A stretch of 64,000 nt of DNA from Laguncularia racemosa. Taxonomy: Eukaryota; Streptophyta; Magnoliopsida; Myrtales; Combretaceae. Made by a program: the position numbers and the translations under genes. The first letter of the stretch is position 1; every line of letters begins with the position of its first letter. A model generated the notes under the pieces. It ran no database searches, was not told the origin of the DNA, and saw only the letters and a list, made by a program, of their open reading frames with translations. Positions 23,570 through 35,728 of the stretch are shown piece after piece. Where the stretch lies: positions 1 to 64,000 of the forward strand of contig JBBMOL010000381.1 of assembly GCA_037954665.1 (NCBI GenBank), read 5' to 3'.

Positions 23570-24546
23570 TCTCCTCGGGCTTCTGGAAGATTTGCCCTCA
23601 AATCTAATAGGTCTTCATGTATGTTGTTTAGTAAGTATAGTGATAGATCTGCAACATTAAAGGTCGCTAATACTCCATACACTCCTCGTAACTCTATCCG
23701 GTAGGCATTGTTGTTGATGTACTTTAAAACTTTGAATGGTCTGTCTGATCTAGGAGACAATTTTTATGACTTCTTATGTGAAAACCCGTCCCTGCTAAGA
23801 TTAATCTAGACTAAGTCACCTGGATTATAAAGATGAGTTTTCCTATGTCTGTTTCCCTGGATTCTCTGTTGTTCCTAGGTCTTCTAAAGGCATTCAGTTG
23901 TTCTGTCATGAATGTGCTAAATTTGCCAGGCTCGATCAACTCCACTAAGACTCTCTTCCTTTGTTGCATGTCCTACTATAAAATCCAATGGAATAGAAGG
24001 ATTATAGCCATAAACAACTTCAAAGGGAGACTTACTGGTTGAACTATGAGTAGATCTATTGTAATCAAACTCAACAATAGGAAGACACAAGTCCCAATCA
24101 ATAAGATTCTTGCCAATTGTTGCTCTGAGTAAATTTCCAAGCGTACGGTTAACAACTTCTGTTTGTTCGTTTGTCTATGGATGGCAAGAGGTACTGTACA
24201 TAAGCTTAGTACCTAGTCTTCTCCATAAGGTCTTCCAAAAGAAACTAAGAAACTTATTGTCTCTATCTGACACTATGCTGTGTGGGATTCCATGTAATTT
24301 GACAATTTCCTGTACAAAAATGTTAGCTATGAAAAGGTATCATCTGTTTTGTGACAAGGCACAAAATGCGACATTTTACTGAACCCGTCAACAACCACCA
24401 TAATAGAATCTTTTCCACTTTGTGTTCTAGGTAATTCTAACACAAAATCCATACTAATATTAGTTCAAGGTTTATCTAGTATAGGCAAAGGCACATATTC
24501 ACCCTGTATACCTTTCTTCCCTTTAGCTCTCTTACAAATACCATAC
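23570..24546 (-). pseudogene. Element D integrase, C-terminal half and pol tail (broken)
   Basis: The open piece 23545-23760 reads RPFKVLKYINNNAYRIEL ... FNVADLS, the integrase C-terminal domain, followed by DLRANLPEARGDDWN, which runs into the 3' LTR. To the right on the minus strand are degraded DDE-domain segments (KILLWWLTGSVKC and so on). Stops and small shifts throughout. Solo LTR K separates it from the integrase zinc-binding part. Confidence 0.78.
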
Positions 24547-24551
24547 CTTTT

Positions 24552-25562
24552 TGATGTGCCTAAAACCAAGATTAAGCACATGCAAATTAAACCAAGTAAC
24601 AATCTCTAAAAGATTAGCATAATTCGGTTCAAGGTGAAGCAAATGTAATGTGACCCTAATTGCAATATATGGATCGAATGATGAATTACATGAAATAAAT
24701 CAACACAATAGTGTAATCCTCAATGGTAATCACAAATTATACTCCAAAACCCACGTGATTACTACTAATAATCCACAAGAAAATAACCGTGATCCCCTTT
24801 TCCACAACCAATACTTTCACGGCTCAAGAAGCATACACAATGGATGAACTGAATTCAAGTGTAAAAGTAACTTAATTAAGCACGAAAATTCGAATGATTA
24901 TGAAGCAAATCTGATCAAGAACCATCTCAATTCAACCCTAGATATTACACACTAGAGAAGAAAAGAAATCACAACAAAATGAAATTGATATTACTCACAA
25001 TTGCAAGTGTTGCACTCGCCACAATTTCAACTCTTGGAATTGAAATTAATAAGAGTCTAATGACAATTAGGGAGAACCCTAATCCTCACGAAAGTGTTTG
25101 TCTAATTCTAAAAAATGGCCTTCTCAAGCCCTACTTTAAGGAAGTATTTATACTTGCTCCCTTTAGGGTAAGAAAATGCACAAAATTACAACTATGCCAC
25201 TTTTAAGGTGGCCGATCCTAAATAAAAATTACAGTCAAAATGAAAGTGTTCCAAAAGAAAATACAACATAAAATAGTCCATAGAACAATTAAAAAGTACA
25301 AAATATTATAAATCTTCATGAGCCAATGGTTTGAAATGGAAATAGTCGCAGCGGGCCTTTGAATGCAAAAATCTGATGATGTTTCGTGGCCATCAACTAA
25401 TGTAAGACATGTTGGCATCCCATGGAGAATTATTATTGTACCTGTAAGATTATTTCTCAAATACTTATTAGATAAAAAGAAATTAAGTAAAATATGAGTG
25501 ATTTGGATCATCATCCAAATCTAGTTTTGAAAGCATAGATGGTGCCGGAAAATTTCCCATCA
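24552..25562 (-). mobile_element. Solo LTR K
   Basis: 1,011 bp, TGATGTGCCTAAAACC to TTTCCCATCA, between CTTTT (24547-24551) and CTTTC (25563-25567), one mismatch. Same LTR group as E, F and I; near its right end it has a gatttggat/atccaaatc palindrome (about 25499-25520). It lies within D's integrase. Confidence 0.85.
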
Positions 25563-25567
25563 CTTTC

Positions 25568-27005
25568 TAACACCCTATGGACATCCTTTATCATACCCTT
25601 CTAATAGAAATTCTCTCTCAATGTGGCCAAGGTTCTCTTCTCATCAAAGTGTCCAAACAATCCTCCTGCATGTGCTTCCCTCACCAATAACTCCCTCACA
25701 GATCTAGAAGGTATACATAATTTTCCACATTTATACAGAAACCCTCAATCATGTAATGACCCTCATACATCTTGCCCCCATAACACCTCTCCATAATAGT
25801 TTTGAATTCCTCATCATACATATACCGTTCTTTTAACAATTCAAAACCCAGCAGTTTTAACTGAACAGAAGTGATAAGTACATACCGTCATGATAAAGCA
25901 TCAGCAACAATATTTTGATTACCCTTCTTATAGTTTATCACATAAGCAAAACCCTCCAAAAACTCCACCCACTTGGCTTAGCATTTAGACAAATTCTGCT
26001 GTCCCCTGAAATGTTTCAATGATTCATGATTTGTATAAATAATAAACTCTCTCGGGAGGAGATAATGCCGCTACGTCATGAGAGCCCTCACTAAGGAATA
26101 AAATTCCTTCTCATATATAGAATAGTTCAAAGTTGCACCACTCAACTTCTCACTAAAATATGCTATGGGTCTCTTTTCTTGCATTAGTATAGCACCAATT
26201 CCTATCCCAGAAATATCACATTCTAGTTCAAAAACTTTGTCAAAACCAGGTAAAGCCAATAATGGAGCACAAGTGAGTTTTTCTTTTACCTCTTCAAAAC
26301 TCCTCTAAGCCCTTTCACACCAAATGAAAGGTACATTCTTTTTAGTCAATTCTATGAGAGGACTGACAATACTACTGAAATTATGGACAAAGCGTCTATA
26401 AAAAGATGCAGTCCATGAAAACTTCTTACCTTAATAACTGAGGTGGGTCAGCCATTCCTTCATTGCCCTCACTTTCTCCTCGTCCACCCTAACACCTAAG
26501 CTAGATACAACAAAACCTAAAAATGTTACCTCAGTTTAATAAATGGAACACTTCTAGAGATTCGCAAACAACTGCTATGCTCTCAACACTAAGAATACTG
26601 CCCGAAGATGCTCCACATGATGTTATAGGTCTTTGTTGTACATCAGAATATCATCAAAATAAACAATAACAAATTTTCCTAGAAACTCTTTCAATACATA
26701 ATTCATCAATGTCATAAATGTTCTAGGAGCATTACTTAAACCAAAGGGCATAGCTAGCCACTCATATAGTCTCTGGCATGTTTTAAAAGCGATTTTCCAT
26801 TCGTCCCCCTCTCTCATTCGAATTTGGTGATACCTGCTTTTAAGATCTACTTTGGAGAAAACCTATGAACCATGTAGCTCATCCAACATATCATCAAGTC
26901 TAGAAATATGATACTTGTATTTGATTGTGATTTTGTTGATCGCTCTGCTGTTGTTGCACATTCTCCAAGTACCATCCTTTTTACGAACAAGAAGGGCAGC
27001 AACAA
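25568..27005 (-). pseudogene. Element D RT (most), RNase H and integrase N terminus (broken)
   Basis: From the right: RT start RKKDGTWRMCNNSRAINK, MREGDEWKIAFKT, MPFGLSNAPRTFM and the catalytic VYFDDILMY (open piece 26623-26817); a connection region with stops; RNase H with FELECDISGIGIGAILMQ ... ATLNYSIYEKEFYSLVRAL (26071-26259), where Asp and Glu catalytic positions are kept; then a degraded integrase zinc-binding region up to K. Many stops. The YFDD motif is intact but the frame is not. Confidence 0.85.
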
Positions 27006-28552
27006 TGATAGAGCCATTTTATACTCAATCTTTATAGTATAAATTGTGTTAAATTATTATTGATTTTATAGAAATCATAAGGAAATGGTACTTTAATTCT
27101 ATCATCGTGATAAATCAGGTTAAATGGAGTCAAGGATGCTAATTCAAGTATTTTAGAGAAGTCATCTACAACTTGGATCAAGACAAGGAATTACACCACC
27201 GGAGGAAGCACGGTTTGAGGCACGGCCAAGGTTCAAACCGTGTTACACACTGGACAAGAAGGCGAAAATGAAGACTTTGAACAGAGAGAGACACGGCTTA
27301 AGGCACGGCCGTGGTGGAACCCGTGGGATAAACCGTGCTTGAAGCCGTGGTGGAAGATAGATGTGCCAAGGAGAAGAAAGTGTGGAACATCAACCAGATG
27401 AAGGCACGACTTGAAATCTAGCCGTGGGTGTAACCGTGGTACAGACTGAACACGGATGAAGACTTGAAGAATATGCACAGAGGATGGCACGGCTTGATCC
27501 ACGGCCGTGTGTTGAGGTGTGCCACGCAGACGAATTTTCACTTCTCGAAATCTACTTGGAAAAGGAAAGATATTTTCGTATCTTGCTAGCAAAAGATCAC
27601 ATGCTACCCCCTAACAATATAAATAGAACCAACCCTAGAGGGTTAGGACAACTTTTGAATCTTTGGATCTTGAAGAACCTTGGATCATCTTGGAGGCAGA
27701 GCAAGCAACCGGGTTCATTATGTTTTTACTTTTTATTTTCGTTTTATTGATGAACATGTGTAGCTAAGCTACTTTTCTAGCCAAAGGGTCATAGATGTTT
27801 AATTCTCCACGAATTGTGAGGTCTAATTGACTTGTATTTATTCTATTCTTTGCTTTCGGGTATTCATATATCTTCTAATCGTTTTGTCATTATTATCTTT
27901 GTTGATTGGTATGAATAGAGCTCTTCTACTCAATTAGCAAGTTAATATATTGTCAACTAGCACGTCAAATCCGTAATTGTTTGATTGTTCTAGTCTTAGT
28001 GACGCAATAACATGTTTGGTTATAAAAGAGATGATCGAATTCATGTTATGGAGGTGTGTGATCATGTTTAAATAGGTTATCTTATAATCTACTGGCATGA
28101 ATTGGTAGTCTCTCTAGATCTTAATGCTATTGATAGATTAAATCCTAAGCGCTTGTCTAAGGGTTGTTTAATCAATAAGAGAAACAATTCAAAGCGCTTG
28201 TCTGAGGTTATCGAGGAAGTAAGGAGAGATAGGTTGTTAGAGCTTGTTAATAACCATAACCAATTTATCTAGAACAAGAATAGAGAACATTTGCATCGAT
28301 GATCAATTCCTAGAATTAAACCATCTTGATTCCTTTGGCTAGGCTTTTACCAATATCTGATTTTCTTACCTTGTTTTACTTTATTTGATTCACAAACAAA
28401 CCCCCCCCCCCCCATTTTCCTTTTCCTTATTGTTCTCTTTGAATAGAAATATCTTTACCAATCCCTGTGGATTCGACCCTACTCACCACTATATGCAAAT
28501 CATATAATTGTCTAGGAGTAGGTTTTATTTTTGTTGGATTCAACACCCATCA
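27006..28552 (+). mobile_element. Element C 5' LTR
   Basis: 1,547 bp, TGATAGAGCC to ACACCCATCA. TATAAATA at 27618-27625. U3 has repeated CACGG/CCGTG words including cacggccgtgg at 27305 and cacggccgtgtg at 27498. C14 tract at 28401-28414. The small open frames in it are not genes. Confidence 0.93.
27618..27625 (+). promoter_or_regulatory. Element C LTR TATA box
   Basis: TATAAATA in the 5' LTR, downstream of the CACGG-rich U3 region. The 3' LTR has it at 32879-32886. Confidence 0.6.
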
Positions 28553-28557
28553 AATTT

Positions 28558-28575
28558 TGGCGCCGTTGCCGGGGA
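28558..28575 (+). promoter_or_regulatory. Element C primer-binding site
   Basis: TGGCGCCGTTGCCGGGGA, five bases after the LTR. The same phrase is well known from Athila/Tat elements, usually assigned to tRNA-Asp. Confidence 0.85.
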
Positions 28576-28603
28576 TTAGTGTCAAATTTATTTCTATTCT
28601 TGT

Positions 28604-30892
28604 ATGACTTGTTCTTCTCAGACAGGTGAACTAACTTATAATCCGGAGATTGAGAAGACTCTAAAGAGGCTGCGACAAGAAGCTAGATCATCCACTAGAC
28701 CGAACTTAGTATCGGACTTGTCTGATTCTGAAAAAGAGGACGACATGGCAAATCTCGAGAGAACCTTAAGGGAGTTGGCTACACCAAATGTGAATCAATA
28801 ACCACTTTGCATTCACTATCTCGAACTAGCTGTGGAATTCGAATTGAAATCTGAGTTGATACATTTGCTACCCACTTTTCATGGTCTTGAGAATGAAGAT
28901 CCTCATAAGCATTTGAAAGAGTTCCATATAGTGTGTTCTAGTATGAGGTCGCAAGGAATAACCAACGATCAAATCAAGCTACGCGCTTTTCCATTTTCTT
29001 TAAGTACTAAAGCTAAAGATTGGTTGTTTTATTTGCCTCTAGGTTCTATAACCATATGGACTGATATGGTGAGACTCTTCTTGGACAAATTCTTCCCCGC
29101 ATCCAGAGCCGCTGGTATAAGAAGAGAAATTTGCGGTATAAAACAAAGGGACACCGAGACTCTTCATGAGTATTGGGAGAGGTTCAAGCAATTGTGTGCA
29201 AGCTGCCCACAACATGGGATATCTGAACAACTCCTTATCCAATACTTCTACGAGGGCCTACTTCCGATGGAAAGAAAGATGATGGATGATGTAAGTGGAG
29301 GCGCCATAGTAAACAAAACCCCTGGTCAAGCTAGGGAATTGATCTCCATTATGGCTGCTAATTCACAACAATTTGGGTATAGGCATGATACATCTTCAAG
29401 GAAGGCAAATGAGGTAAGTGTGTCTAACCTTGAACATCAAATTTCTAATCTTACCTCCCTTATGCAGCAGCTAGCTCTTGGAAATACCCAACAGGTGAAA
29501 GCTTGTGGAATTTGTGCTGCCCCTAGTCATCCGACCGACATGTGCCCCACATTGCAAGATGACAACCATGAACACGCCAATGTTGTAGGCGGATTCCCAG
29601 GACAGCCACAAAGAAAATATGATCCCTATTCAAACACTTACAATCCTGGATGGAGGGATCACCCTAACTTCAGATATGGCAATAAACCACAAAACTTCCA
29701 ACAATTCCAACCTAAGCCATCAAACCAAGTATCACAGGCTCCTTCCACTTCAGGTATGTCCCTTGAGGAAATTGTTAAATCACTTGCCGTTAATACAAAA
29801 CAATTTCAGGAGGAAACAAAGCAAAGCATTCAAAACTTGGAGCATCAGGTAAGCCAACTTGCTTCAGCTGTCAATAGGTTAGAAACTCAAGGTAAGTTAC
29901 CTTCTCAAACTATTCCAAACCCGAAGCAAAGCGTTAATGCAATTACCTTGAGAAGTGGAACAGAATTGCAGGGATCAAATAAGAAAGGAAATCCGTCTAA
30001 TCTTGAGGAAGAGACCAAGAAAGAGACTTCGACTCCGAGCCAGTAGGGCGACCAGATTAGCAAGTCTCTAGTTGAGCCATCGAAGGTCACATTGATACCA
30101 CCTCCTTTCCCCTCCAGATTAGCGAAATCCAAGAAGGAAGCGGAAGAAAAAGAGATTCTAGAAACTTTTCGCAAAGTCGAGGTAAATATTCCTTTACTTG
30201 ATGCAATTAAGCAAATACCGCGCTATGCTAGATTACTCAAGGACTTATGCACTAACAAAAGGAAGCTGAAAGGAAATGAAAAGATTAGTGTGAGTGAAAA
30301 TGTTTCCGCCATTATTCAGAAGAAGCTCCCTCCTAAATGCGAGGATCCAGGTATGTTTACTATTCCTTGCAAAATAGGTAATCTTGGAATCGCTAAAGCC
30401 ATGTGTGATCTAGGAGCTTCTATCAATGTCATGCCTTTGTCTGTTTATCAACGTTTAAATGTTGGTCCTTTAAAGGAAATGGGTATTATTGTTCAACTTG
30501 CTGATAGGTCCAATGTTTATCCTGAGGGAGTTTTAGAGGATGTTTTAGTTCAAGTCAATGGGTTGGTTTTTCCTGCTGATTTTTATGTGCTTGACATGGA
30601 CGATAGTGATTCTCATACTTCATCACTGATATTATTAGGGCGACCATTCCTTAAGACTTCTAAAACGAAAATCGATGTAAATGATGGCACCCTCACTATG
30701 GAATTTGATGGTGAAGTGATTAGATTTAACATTTATGATGCCATGAAACACCCTAACGATATCTCTCCTGTTTTTGTTGCGGATGTTATTAACCCATCTC
30801 CTGTTTTTGTTACGGATGCTATTAACCCATCACCACAGGCACCAAGGCTGGGATCAAAATCCTTATCCGAATATTTAGCTAGGAACGTCTAG
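28604..30892 (+). pseudogene. Element C gag-protease polyprotein (two in-frame stops)
   Basis: One frame of 763 codons. The start MTCSSQTGELTYNPEIEK is the first ATG after the PBS. An N-terminal coiled-coil-like stretch is followed by a stop (TAA 28799-28801, probably from CAA). Then come the Athila-type gag core (LIHLLPTFHGLENEDPHKHL, AFPFSLSTKAKDWLFYLP, IKQRDTETLHEYWERFKQLC), a zinc knuckle CGICAAPSHPTDMC, a Gln/Pro/Asn-rich linker, a second stop (TAG 30044-30046), and a retropepsin with KAMCDLGASINVMPLSVY and SLILLGRPFLKTSKTKID. The frame ends at SLSEYLARNV. Full-length relatives continue into RT, RNase H and integrase; here nothing follows. Both stops could come from single C-to-T or G-to-A changes. 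Confidence 0.9.
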
Positions 30893-32251
30893 CCAAAGAC
30901 GTTAAAGAAAGGCGCTTCATGGGAGGCAACCCATGTAAAAAAAAAAAAAAAAAGTTTTGTTTTGCATTAGTTTTGGTTTGTTTTAGTTTAGATTGTTTTG
31001 ATTTTAGTGTAGTCTTGAACTCTTTGGATCGGCTGCAGCAAGGATACATATCATTAGATGACACTTTCCAGAGCTTAAAGGGAGCACTCTAATACCAGGG
31101 AAGTACCAATATTTCCTCTCTCTTATTCTCTAATGTCCTTTGTGTTGTTAATTCATCTTCAATTGTGCTGAATTAGGAACAGTGAGGACACTGTTCAAGC
31201 TAAGTGTGGGGGAGAGGATAATAAAATATAGAGAATAGAGAACTAACTTATACTCTGAATGTTTGTCCTTAAGCAATTTTAAGCCAAAGTTTTTCAAAAT
31301 TATCATGAAATCTAGAGATTGTACTAAATGTTGTAATAAGCATCTACAAAATGTGAAATTGACTTGTTCAAATGCTTTACTCAACCACTGCTGTGATTAG
31401 AATACATGGTTAAAATTAAGTAGTGAAATCTTTAAGAAACAAATTTACTTTGTATTTAGCTTTAGAATTGGAAGTCTAAGAGTAAGTCAAGTCCCTAAGT
31501 GAAAAATAAACAAGTTTACTTCTAGGTTATATTAGCTACTGTATACTCTTTAAAGTTGTTTGTAAAGCAATCATAACACTTAGTGAAAAAAAAAAAAAAA
31601 GAATCAAGCATAGCAACTACTCCAATGATTCAACTAATTGAGTTAAGAGTATTCAAACTTGAATGTTAGAGTGAGGAAAAGTCCGTAGGGGTATCTCAAA
31701 ACCCGGTCACTTGAGTGATGAGCTCGGGATGTTGCCGACTCAATGAACTCACTATAACGATAAGGGCGAAAAAGGCAAAAGTTCATGAAAAGAAGCGGGC
31801 AAAAACCCATCAAAATAGATGCTTGAATAAATCAAAAGAACATGAATGTGAACATTCATTGAATAAAACAAAGATGTATAAAAGGGAGAATATCTAGCAA
31901 AGAGCTTATACTATATGCTTTTACTTTATGTTGCAAGGATTATATGTTTGCTAATGTCCAATGAAGTTTAATTGGGTGTTTTTCCTTAGTGGATTAAGTA
32001 TTTACTTTTGGAATAAAAATTCTTTTGCTAAACATGAGGATTAAAGTTTGTTTTTTTTAGATTAGCTATTGAATTTTGCCCATAGTAATTTGATCACAGG
32101 AAACCAGTTTGGTTGAAGTAGTAGACATTAAAACTACAAGTCATGAATTACAAATGAATAGATGCTTGGAATGATGAAAAGAAAGTTTGTATAATCTATG
32201 ATAGATTTCTCAATTGATTTGATTCAATTGCTTGAGGATAAGCAAGAGTTT
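30893..32251 (+). other. Element C non-coding 3' region
   Basis: About 1.36 kb without a supported gene. It opens with ggcgcttcatgggaggcaa followed by an A-run, wording that in Athila/Tat elements stands after the end of pol. A PPT-like aagtgtgggggagagg occurs at about 31199-31214, well before the real PPT. A14-A16 runs at about 30937 and 31588. Confidence 0.75.
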
Positions 32252-32266
32252 AAGTGTGGGGGAATT
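32252..32266 (+). promoter_or_regulatory. Element C polypurine tract
   Basis: aagtgtgggggaatt directly before the 3' LTR start TGATAGAGCC. Confidence 0.85.
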
Positions 32267-33817
32267 TGATAGAGCCATTTTATACTCAATCTTTATAGTA
32301 TAAATTGTGTTAAATTATTATTGATTTTATAGAAATCATAAGGAAATGGTACTTTAATTCTATCATCGTGATAAATCAGGTTAAATGGAGTCAAGGATGC
32401 TAATTCAAGTATTTTAGAGAAGTCATCTACAACTTGGATCAAGACAAGGAATTACACCACCGGAGGAAGCACGGTTTGAGGCACGGCCAAGGTTCAAACG
32501 ATGTTACACACTGGACAAGAAGGCGAAAATGAGGACTTTGAACAGAGAGAGACACGGCTTAAGGCACGGCCGTGGTGGAACCCGTGGGATAAACCGTGCT
32601 TGAAGCCGTGGTGGAAGATAGATGTGCCAAGGAGAAGAAAGTGTGGAACATCAACCAGATGAAGGCACGACTTGAAATCCAGCCGTGGGTGTAACCGTGG
32701 TACAGACTGAACACGGATGAAGACTTGAAGAATATGCACAGAGGATGGCACGGCTTGATCCACGGCCGTGTGTTAAGGCATGCCACGCAGACGAATTTTC
32801 ACTTCTCGAAATCTACTTGGAAAAGGAAAGATATTTTTGTATCTTGCTAGCAAAAGATCACATGCTACCCCCTAACAATATAAATAGAACCAACCCTAGA
32901 GGGTTAGGACAACTTTTGAATCTTTGGATCTTGAAGAACCTTGGATCATCTTGGAGGCAGAGCAAGCAACCGGGTTCATTATGTTTTTACTTTTTATTTT
33001 CGTTTTATTGATGAACATGTGTAGCTAAGCTACTTTTCTAGCCAAAGGGTCATAGATGTTTAATTCTCCACGAATTGTGAGGTCTAATTGACTTGTATTT
33101 ATTCTATTCTTTGCTTTCGGGTATTCATATATCTTCTAATCGTTTTGTCATTATTATCTTTGTTGATTGGTATGAATAGAGCTCTTCTACTCAATTAGCA
33201 AGTTAATATATTGTCAACTAGCACGTCAAATTCGTAATTGTTTGATTGTTCTAGTCTTAGTGACGCAATAACATGTTTGGTTATAAAAGAGATGATCGAA
33301 TTCATGTTATGGAGGTGTGTGATCATGTTTAAATAGGTTATCTTATAATCTACTGGCATGAATTGGTAGTCTCTCTAGATCTTAATGCTATTGATAGATT
33401 AAATCCTAAGCGCTTGTCTAAGGGTTGTTTAATCAATAAGAGAAATAATTCAAAGCGCTTGTCTGAGGTTATCGAGGAAGTAAGGAGAGATAGGTTGTTA
33501 GAGCTTTTAATAACCATAACCAATTTATCTAGAACAAGAATAGAGAACATTTGCATCGATGATCAATTCCTAGAATTAAACCATCTTGATTCCTTTGGCT
33601 AGGCTTTTACCAATATCTGATTTTCTTACCTTGTTTTACTTTATTTGATTCACAAACAAACCCCCCCCCCCCCCCCATATTTTCCTTTTCCTTATTGTTC
33701 TCTTTGAATAGAAATATCTTTACCAATCCCTGTGGATTCGACCCTACTCACCACTATATGCAAATCATATAATTGTCTAGGAGTAGGTTTTGTTTTTGTT
33801 GGATTCGACACCCATCA
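32267..33817 (+). mobile_element. Element C 3' LTR
   Basis: 1,551 bp, differing from the 5' LTR by few substitutions. The C tract is longer (C16, 33661-33676, followed by atattttcc). Confidence 0.93.
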
Positions 33818-33822
33818 AACAA

Positions 33823-34720
33823 CACATAGATTGAGACTCTCCTTGACAAATCCCCACTCAACCAACTCATCTACCTGGCATTTCAATTCTCTAGCCTCCT
33901 CGAGATTCATGCGATATGCAAGTCAATTCGGTAATACCGAACCGGGCATAAGATCAATAGCATGCTTTATCCCTCTCAAAGGTGGTGAACCTGTTGGCAA
34001 ATCATTAGGAAAAATATCAATATACTCATTCAATACCTGAGAAACTGCTGAGGATAGAGACTGTGGTTCCTGTACCCCTAGTGCACATCTTAACTGAAGC
34101 AAGTATACTGAAGTCTCTTTTGTAACAAGCCTCTCCAATTCACCCTGTCCCATCAATAACACCTTCTTTTCCTTAGAATTATTAAACTGCACTGAAACCC
34201 TTTTAACCTCAGATGGACTACTGATCTATTACTGAACCTTTTGAACCTTTGAAGGTGACATCAGATTCAGAATAATGCGCCTGCCCTCTTTCTGGAATAT
34301 ATAAGTGTTCCTAAAGCCATCATGCAAGACCTTCCTATCATATAACCAAGGCCTACCAAGCAATATATAGGATGCAGACATAGGCAAAATATCACACTTA
34401 ATCTCATCACAGTATTTATCCCCTACACTAAATGGTACCCTAGCTCTTTAGGTCACATGCAAACTCCCCTGATCTCTAAGCCAATGTAATATATATGGTT
34501 AGGATGTGGAGTGGTGGTAAGTCTTAGCTTCGATACTAACGATGTGGCTACTATATTGGTACAACTACCACCATTAACTATAAGGACACACAAATTTCCT
34601 TGTACCCTACAAGAAGTATGGAATAAGTTTTCCTTTTGCTCTTCATCCTTAGTAGCAAATGTAGTCAATGTTCGGCGCAACACATTAGCATATTGAAACA
34701 TCTCACTAAACATTGTTGTG
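33823..34720 (-). pseudogene. Element D protease and RT N terminus (gag missing, broken)
   Basis: From the right: MFSEMFQYANVLRRTLTTFAT, then the protease (NLFHTSCRVQGNLCVLIVNG, open 34453-34713). The catalytic Asp of the usual DGGS is Asn (NGGS), so the enzyme would be inactive. Next come the decayed LLGRPW region and the protease-RT linker (open 33923-34192: QVLNEYIDIFPNDLPTGSPP, IKHAIDLMPGSVLPN), and the RT start to NLCVV, where C is inserted. Upstream of MFSEM the sequence is leader; no gag core or zinc knuckle is present. Confidence 0.82.
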
Positions 34721-35711
34721 TTTTAAATTCAACACCACAATAATAATCCTTACACCTTCCACGGCTCAAGTACACAACTACACCATAAATGAAGTACTCA
34801 CACACAACTACTCTTAAGTAGATAGAATTTAAATTCAACTCTAAGTGCTTAAGTAACTAGTTCAATTACTTTTCACACTTTAATGACTTATTTGAATTTT
34901 AAATTCTATTACTCAACCTTCCTTTTTCTTATTTTGATTTCACACTACAATCAACCACAATGTACAACACTTCAACAAATACAAAATAATCAAAATCCAC
35001 CGCCACTCTACTACTGTTATCCCACGGTGCTACTTCACTCACGCCTACTACAATTGTCCACCAATTCACACAAAAAATAATCCACACCAAAATGCACAAC
35101 CCTTCATAATTTTTGCAAACACAACCCTACACAAACTCCACGATTCACACTCCCAAACATACAAGTTTTACCACTATAAACACTAAAGCAAACCACAACT
35201 TATACACTAAAATAGCAACAATTCAAAATTGAAAATCAAACCACTTCACTAATTGCAACCCTTCTACAATTGATAAGAAGTAATTTTCAAATTCAAACAA
35301 ACACACATTAACTCCCTCAATCTTAATGTTTGTTTTGAAAATCAAATAATTTCTAAATCTTCCACACTACTCAAATCTAGAAATGCTCAATTACTCCTCT
35401 ATTTTTCCAAAAACAAACAATGTAAGGATCACAAATTTTCTCCCTACACAATTGCACTTGTGAAATTGCATTCAAAATGCACTAGCTTTCCTCTTCCTTC
35501 ACGGTGAAGTCCACAACATAGAAGCTTCAAAAAGTACTAAAAAAGCACTCCAACAAGCAGCAAGTTCAACTTCTACTCAAGATAAATCACGCCACTTCAA
35601 GCAATTACAACAATAATTTCAATTTACTCCCAATTTCGGAATTGAAGATGTAAGAACATGAACCCTAAATTTCCAAAATTCAAAATCAAACAACCCTTCT
35701 CACAACCTCAA
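34721..35711 (-). other. Element D untranslated leader (about 1 kb)
   Basis: A/C-rich plus strand with no supported gene; similar in order and wording to the leaders of E, F and G (gatagaattaaattcaac, cacaatgtgcagcacc). It joins the protease at about 34720, where relatives have some 1.4 kb of gag. Confidence 0.7.
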
Positions 35712-35723
35712 GCTCTGATACCA
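35712..35723 (-). promoter_or_regulatory. Element D primer-binding site
   Basis: gctctgatacca on the plus strand (initiator tRNA-Met type), five bases from the LTR. Confidence 0.85.
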
Positions 35724-35728
35724 AATTA

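Larger units (their letters stand above)
27006..33817 (+). mobile_element. Element C: Athila-like gypsy with gag and protease only
   Basis: 6,812 bp with perfect AACAA duplications (27001-27005, 33818-33822). LTRs of 1,547 and 1,551 bp, almost identical, so this is a young insertion. Its PBS differs from all other elements here (TGGCGCCGTTGCCGGGGA, typical of the Tat/Athila lineage). One frame encodes gag and a retropepsin; RT, RNase H and integrase are absent, replaced by about 1.36 kb of non-coding sequence before the PPT. It interrupts D's RT between NLCVV and AALLVRKKDG. Confidence 0.92.

Noticed and set aside
27233..27750. Frames in the C LTR (27233-27592, 27484-27750 and copies at 32494-33011) as genes
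   Set aside because: They lie in non-coding LTR sequence; both LTRs carry them, and they have no domain-like content.
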